This document shows, in pieces, positions 30,748 to 33,163 of a stretch of DNA of 33,163 nt. Numbering within the stretch: position 1 is the stretch's first letter; the number at the start of each line of letters is the position of its first letter. The translations under genes were made by a program, and so were the position numbers. A model generated the notes under the pieces. The model was not told the origin of the DNA, ran no database searches, and saw only the letters and a list, made by a program, of their open reading frames with translations. Source of the stretch: an uncultured Actinomycetes bacterium (GTDB taxonomy: Bacteria; Actinomycetota; Acidimicrobiia; Acidimicrobiales; Acidimicrobilacustridaceae). Location: contig CALEHQ010000004.1 in NCBI GenBank assembly GCA_937876315.1, positions 1 through 33,163 on the forward strand. The letters are read 5' to 3'.

Positions 30748-31751
30748 GGACCGACCGTATCGCTCCAGAGTTGATGGGGTGTCCGATTTCGCGGTCCGGA
30801 GAATGGGAGCGACACGCTTGAGCCGGGCTTGCTCGCAGCGGCATAGGCAGCGCTGAGTACGTCAAGAACTCGGCGACCAAATCGTGCATCGATTGGTGAT
30901 GGTGCTCCACCGACAACATCGCGCAGCGTCAACATTTGGTCGATGTATCCGTAATGCTCGAGATGTGGATCGGCAATGCCAGTGAGGGCCGGAAGGGCGA
31001 CAGGCTCACCGTTGTGCTCGATGCCCGGCTGGGGCATGAGTTCGGTGCGCACAACGCCACTGTGGCTAGAGACTTGGATATCCCACACCGCATGTGGGTT
31101 GGTCCAGTTCGTTTCAATGCGAGCGCGCATGCCCGAAGCGAAGGTGATGAACACCTCGGCCGCATCATCGACTTCGATGTCTGCAGAGCGACTCAACGTT
31201 GCTTCAACCGACACCGGTGCATCGGCCCCGGCCAGAAGTAGTGCAAGCGCGACGGCATGCGATCCGAGATCGAACAGGACGCCGCCACCGCGGGCGGGGT
31301 CGAGGAACTCTCCCCAAGAGGGCCTCGGTGAGAGTTGACGAATCTCGATGAAATTGAGGGCGCCGATACCGCTCACTAATTGATATGTGTGGACGACCAA
31401 AGGGGAGAAGGCGAGGTTTTCGGCGTAGATGACCTGGCCACCTGCGTCGACGATCGCGTCGGCTTCGGCAAGGGTGGCCGCGAGTGGCTTCTCGACGAGC
31501 ACTACCGCCCCTGCTCGAAGGGCCTGCAAGGTATCGGCGCCATGACGGTCCGGTGGCGTGCACACCACAACGGCGTCAGCGCCCGCTGGGAGGTCCTCAA
31601 ATGCGACCACCGCTGCGCCCACCTGGGCGGCCCGCTCCGTGGCTCGCTCGCTGGTACGGGATGCAACAGCCACAATCTCCGCCTCGACCGCAGCCGCTGC
31701 CATGGCGTGCACTACCGAGATGGTGCCGGCTCCGGCAAAGGCGAGTTTCAC
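30744..31751 (-). CDS. Gfo/Idh/MocA-family oxidoreductase
   Basis: 335 aa from a GTG at 31751 with TACCGT exactly 7 nt upstream. An N-terminal Rossmann fold (KLAFAGAGTISVVHA) binds NAD(P). The EKP motif is at 87-89 (VVLVEKPLAATLAEADAI). FDLGSHAVALALLLAG carries the usual conserved His. The C-terminal substrate domain is complete. Family members oxidise sugars or related polyols; the substrate is unknown. It forms an operon with the sulfotransferase, so a sugar-derived sulfate product is one possibility. Confidence 0.87.
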   Translation of the reverse strand: MKLAFAGAGTISVVHAMAAAAVEAEIVAVASRTSERATERAAQVGAAVVAFEDLPAGADAVVVCTPPDRHGADTLQALRAGAVVLVEKPLAATLAEADAIVDAGGQVIYAENLAFSPLVVHTYQLVSGIGALNFIEIRQLSPRPSWGEFLDPARGGGVLFDLGSHAVALALLLAGADAPVSVEATLSRSADIEVDDAAEVFITFASGMRARIETNWTNPHAVWDIQVSSHSGVVRTELMPQPGIEHNGEPVALPALTGIADPHLEHYGYIDQMLTLRDVVGGAPSPIDARFGRRVLDVLSAAYAAASKPGSSVSLPFSGPRNRTPHQLWSDTVGP

Positions 31752-31758
31752 AGGGCTG

Positions 31759-31764
31759 ACGGTA
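31759..31764 (-). promoter_or_regulatory. Putative -10 of the Gfo/Idh/MocA-sulfotransferase operon
   Basis: TACCGT on the minus strand, 7 nt, then the GTG start. It is leaderless by arrangement. Divergent from the CoA-transferase promoter in a 49-bp gap. Confidence 0.45.
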
Positions 31765-31785
31765 CCGGCTCGGGGGCGGGCGAAC

Positions 31786-31791
31786 TACGGT
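31786..31791 (+). promoter_or_regulatory. Putative -10 of the second CoA-transferase
   Basis: TACGGT is followed by 9 nt and the ATG at 31801. No ribosome binding site is visible. Confidence 0.4.
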
Positions 31792-31800
31792 CAGAGACTG

Positions 31801-33163
31801 ATGGGGGAGACAGGGGAACTCAAAGACATCGTGGTCGTCGATCTCTCGACGAACCTGAGCGGCGCGTATTGCGCAAAGTTGTTTGCCGATTCCGGCGCCA
31901 CAGTGACCCGAGTGGAACCACCAGAGGGCGACCCGCAGCGCCACGCTCAATGGTCAGGCGTTCCCACGAGCGGTGATGCGCCGCTGTTTCGCTATCTCCG
32001 ACATGGTCAGCGGTCGGTGACGGCAGTCGCTGGTGAGCCCATCATCGATGAACTTTGTGCCGCTGCCGACCTTGTCATTGTGAGTGGTCCGCCACCAGGC
32101 GAATGGCCAGGCACAGTTGTGCTTGCCGCAACTCCCTACGGACTCACCGGGCCATTTGCCAACAGGCCAGCAACAGAGTTCACGTTGCAGGCTGACAGTG
32201 GCGCAGTCGCGATTCGCGGCGTGCGCGAGTTTCCACCTATCCAAATGGGTGGGCGAATCGTGGAATGGGTCGGGGGAGCCTACGGAGCGGTTGCGTCATT
32301 GGCTGCAGTTCGACGTGCACGCGAAACCGGCGCAGGTGAACTCATCGACCTCTCGGTATTCGAAGTCGCGAATGTGACTGCAACGAATTACTCCGATCTG
32401 TTCAACTCGCTTGCCGGACGACCCGATCCCGACCCCACAGTGCCGCCGCGCAATGTTGAGATTCCGTCGATTGAACCGACACTCGATGGTTGGGTTGGTT
32501 TCAACACCAATACCCGTGATCAGTGGGACTCGTTCTGCATTCTTATTGAGCGTCCTGATCTACTTGAATCAGCAGAGTTCGCCGCACTTGCAACTCGGAG
32601 CGCCCGTGCCGACGAGTGGAACGCGATGGTTCGCGAGTACACCACCAAGCACACCACTGCAGAGATCGTTGAAGCTGCTGCAGCATTGCGAATACCAGTT
32701 GCGCCAGTTGCCGACGGAAAGATCATTCTTGAACTTGATCACCCACAGGAGCGCGGTGTGTTTCTGCGCGATCCATTAGACGAGTTCTCAATGCCGCGTC
32801 GGCCATACCTGATCGACGGGGTGTCGGGCAGCGCACCAGCGCCTGCGCCCGCTGTAGGTGCCGAGAACGGCGAGGCCATCCCGGTTCGAACGCCGCGGCC
32901 GCAGACAGTTGCCGATTCGGTGGCACTTCCGCTTGCTGGCATCACCGTTCTTGACCTCACCGCATGGTGGGCAGGCCCAACTGCCGCAGGAATCCTTGCC
33001 ACGCTTGGTGCCGAAGTCATTCACGTTGAATCAACAAGGCGCATTGATGGCATGCGAACCGCCGGCGGCATGTTCTACAGCCGTCCTCAGTGGTGGGAGT
33101 ACAGCGCATTCTTCTTGTCGGCGAATACCAACAAGTACGACGTCACCCTTGACCTCGATCGTC
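31801..33163 (+). CDS. Second tandem CaiB/BaiF CoA-transferase, 3' end outside the window
   Basis: 454 codons are visible and the frame is open to the edge. Copy one starts LKDIVVVDLSTNLSGAYCAK with LFADSGATVTRVEPPEGDPQ. A Pro/Ala-rich linker (SAPAPAPAVGAENGEA) lies near residues 341-356. A second CaiB N-terminus then begins near residue 378 (LPLAGITVLDLTAWWAGPTA, LGAEVIHVE), so it is double-domain like the gene at 14847. Copy one is shorter than normal. The usual active-site region reads LIDLSVFEVAN, again with Glu at the expected place. The substrate is unknown. Confidence 0.85.
   Translation, partial: MGETGELKDIVVVDLSTNLSGAYCAKLFADSGATVTRVEPPEGDPQRHAQWSGVPTSGDAPLFRYLRHGQRSVTAVAGEPIIDELCAAADLVIVSGPPPGEWPGTVVLAATPYGLTGPFANRPATEFTLQADSGAVAIRGVREFPPIQMGGRIVEWVGGAYGAVASLAAVRRARETGAGELIDLSVFEVANVTATNYSDLFNSLAGRPDPDPTVPPRNVEIPSIEPTLDGWVGFNTNTRDQWDSFCILIERPDLLESAEFAALATRSARADEWNAMVREYTTKHTTAEIVEAAAALRIPVAPVADGKIILELDHPQERGVFLRDPLDEFSMPRRPYLIDGVSGSAPAPAPAVGAENGEAIPVRTPRPQTVADSVALPLAGITVLDLTAWWAGPTAAGILATLGAEVIHVESTRRIDGMRTAGGMFYSRPQWWEYSAFFLSANTNKYDVTLDLDR

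Overview
The window looks like part of a chromosome from an actinobacterium, most likely of the class Acidimicrobiia; that placement is inference. The support is moderately high GC, frequent GTG/TTG starts, many genes with no Shine-Dalgarno sequence but a TAnnnT hexamer 6-10 nt before the start codon (the leaderless-mRNA pattern), a Tad pilus locus without a secretin gene (as expected in a single-membrane cell), and tandem-domain CaiB/BaiF CoA-transferases. There is no CRISPR array, insertion sequence, prophage or integrase, and no stretch of more than 300 bases without a gene.

Layout. (1) 96-6773, minus strand: one compact operon for a Tad/Flp-type pilus. In transcription order it encodes a CpaB/RcpC-like SAF protein, a TadZ/CpaE-like protein, the TadA ATPase, TadB and TadC membrane platforms, a small pilin-like membrane protein and three TadE/TadG-like pseudopilins. 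Nearly all junctions are 4-base ATGA/GTGA overlaps. (2) 6899-7608: a small excisionase-type HTH protein and an uncharacterised protein with a possible Sm-like core, convergent and overlapping by 67 bp. (3) 7677-22024: housekeeping genes phoH, ybeY, a CNNM/CorC-type CBS protein, era, (dinG on the opposite strand), uppS, recO, (a tandem CoA-transferase), glycyl-tRNA synthetase, dnaG, primary sigma factor and a 60-aa membrane protein. This order closely follows the phoH-ybeY-era-recO-gly-dnaG-sigA block known from Bacillus, with lineage-specific insertions. (4) 22109-22271: tRNA-Asn and a CAT-anticodon tRNA. (5) 22403-24637: a Tat-exported DUF2271 protein, a PepSY-type membrane protein and a convergent ApbE flavin transferase, together a plausible extracytoplasmic flavin/redox module. 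(6) 24638-27188: GNAT, an unknown protein, an inositol-monophosphatase-like phosphatase, a Nudix hydrolase and tRNA-Val. (7) 27203-33163: a SAM methyltransferase, a quinone-oxidoreductase-like MDR protein, a sulfotransferase, a Gfo/Idh/MocA oxidoreductase, and the start of a second tandem CoA-transferase that runs off the end.

How the parts fit. The pilus genes form one translationally coupled unit. The central block combines ribosome and rRNA maturation (ybeY, era), cell-wall lipid carrier synthesis (uppS), repair (recO, dinG), translation (glyS), replication priming (dnaG) and transcription (sigma). The DUF2271 protein carries an SGAT motif resembling the ApbE flavinylation site, and a 9-bp inverted repeat sits just upstream of its promoter. 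The clearest regulatory signal is the recurring TAnnnT-N6-10-start arrangement. It includes one place where two divergent genes share overlapping -10 hexamers and two places where the -10 hexamer begins inside the upstream gene's stop codon.
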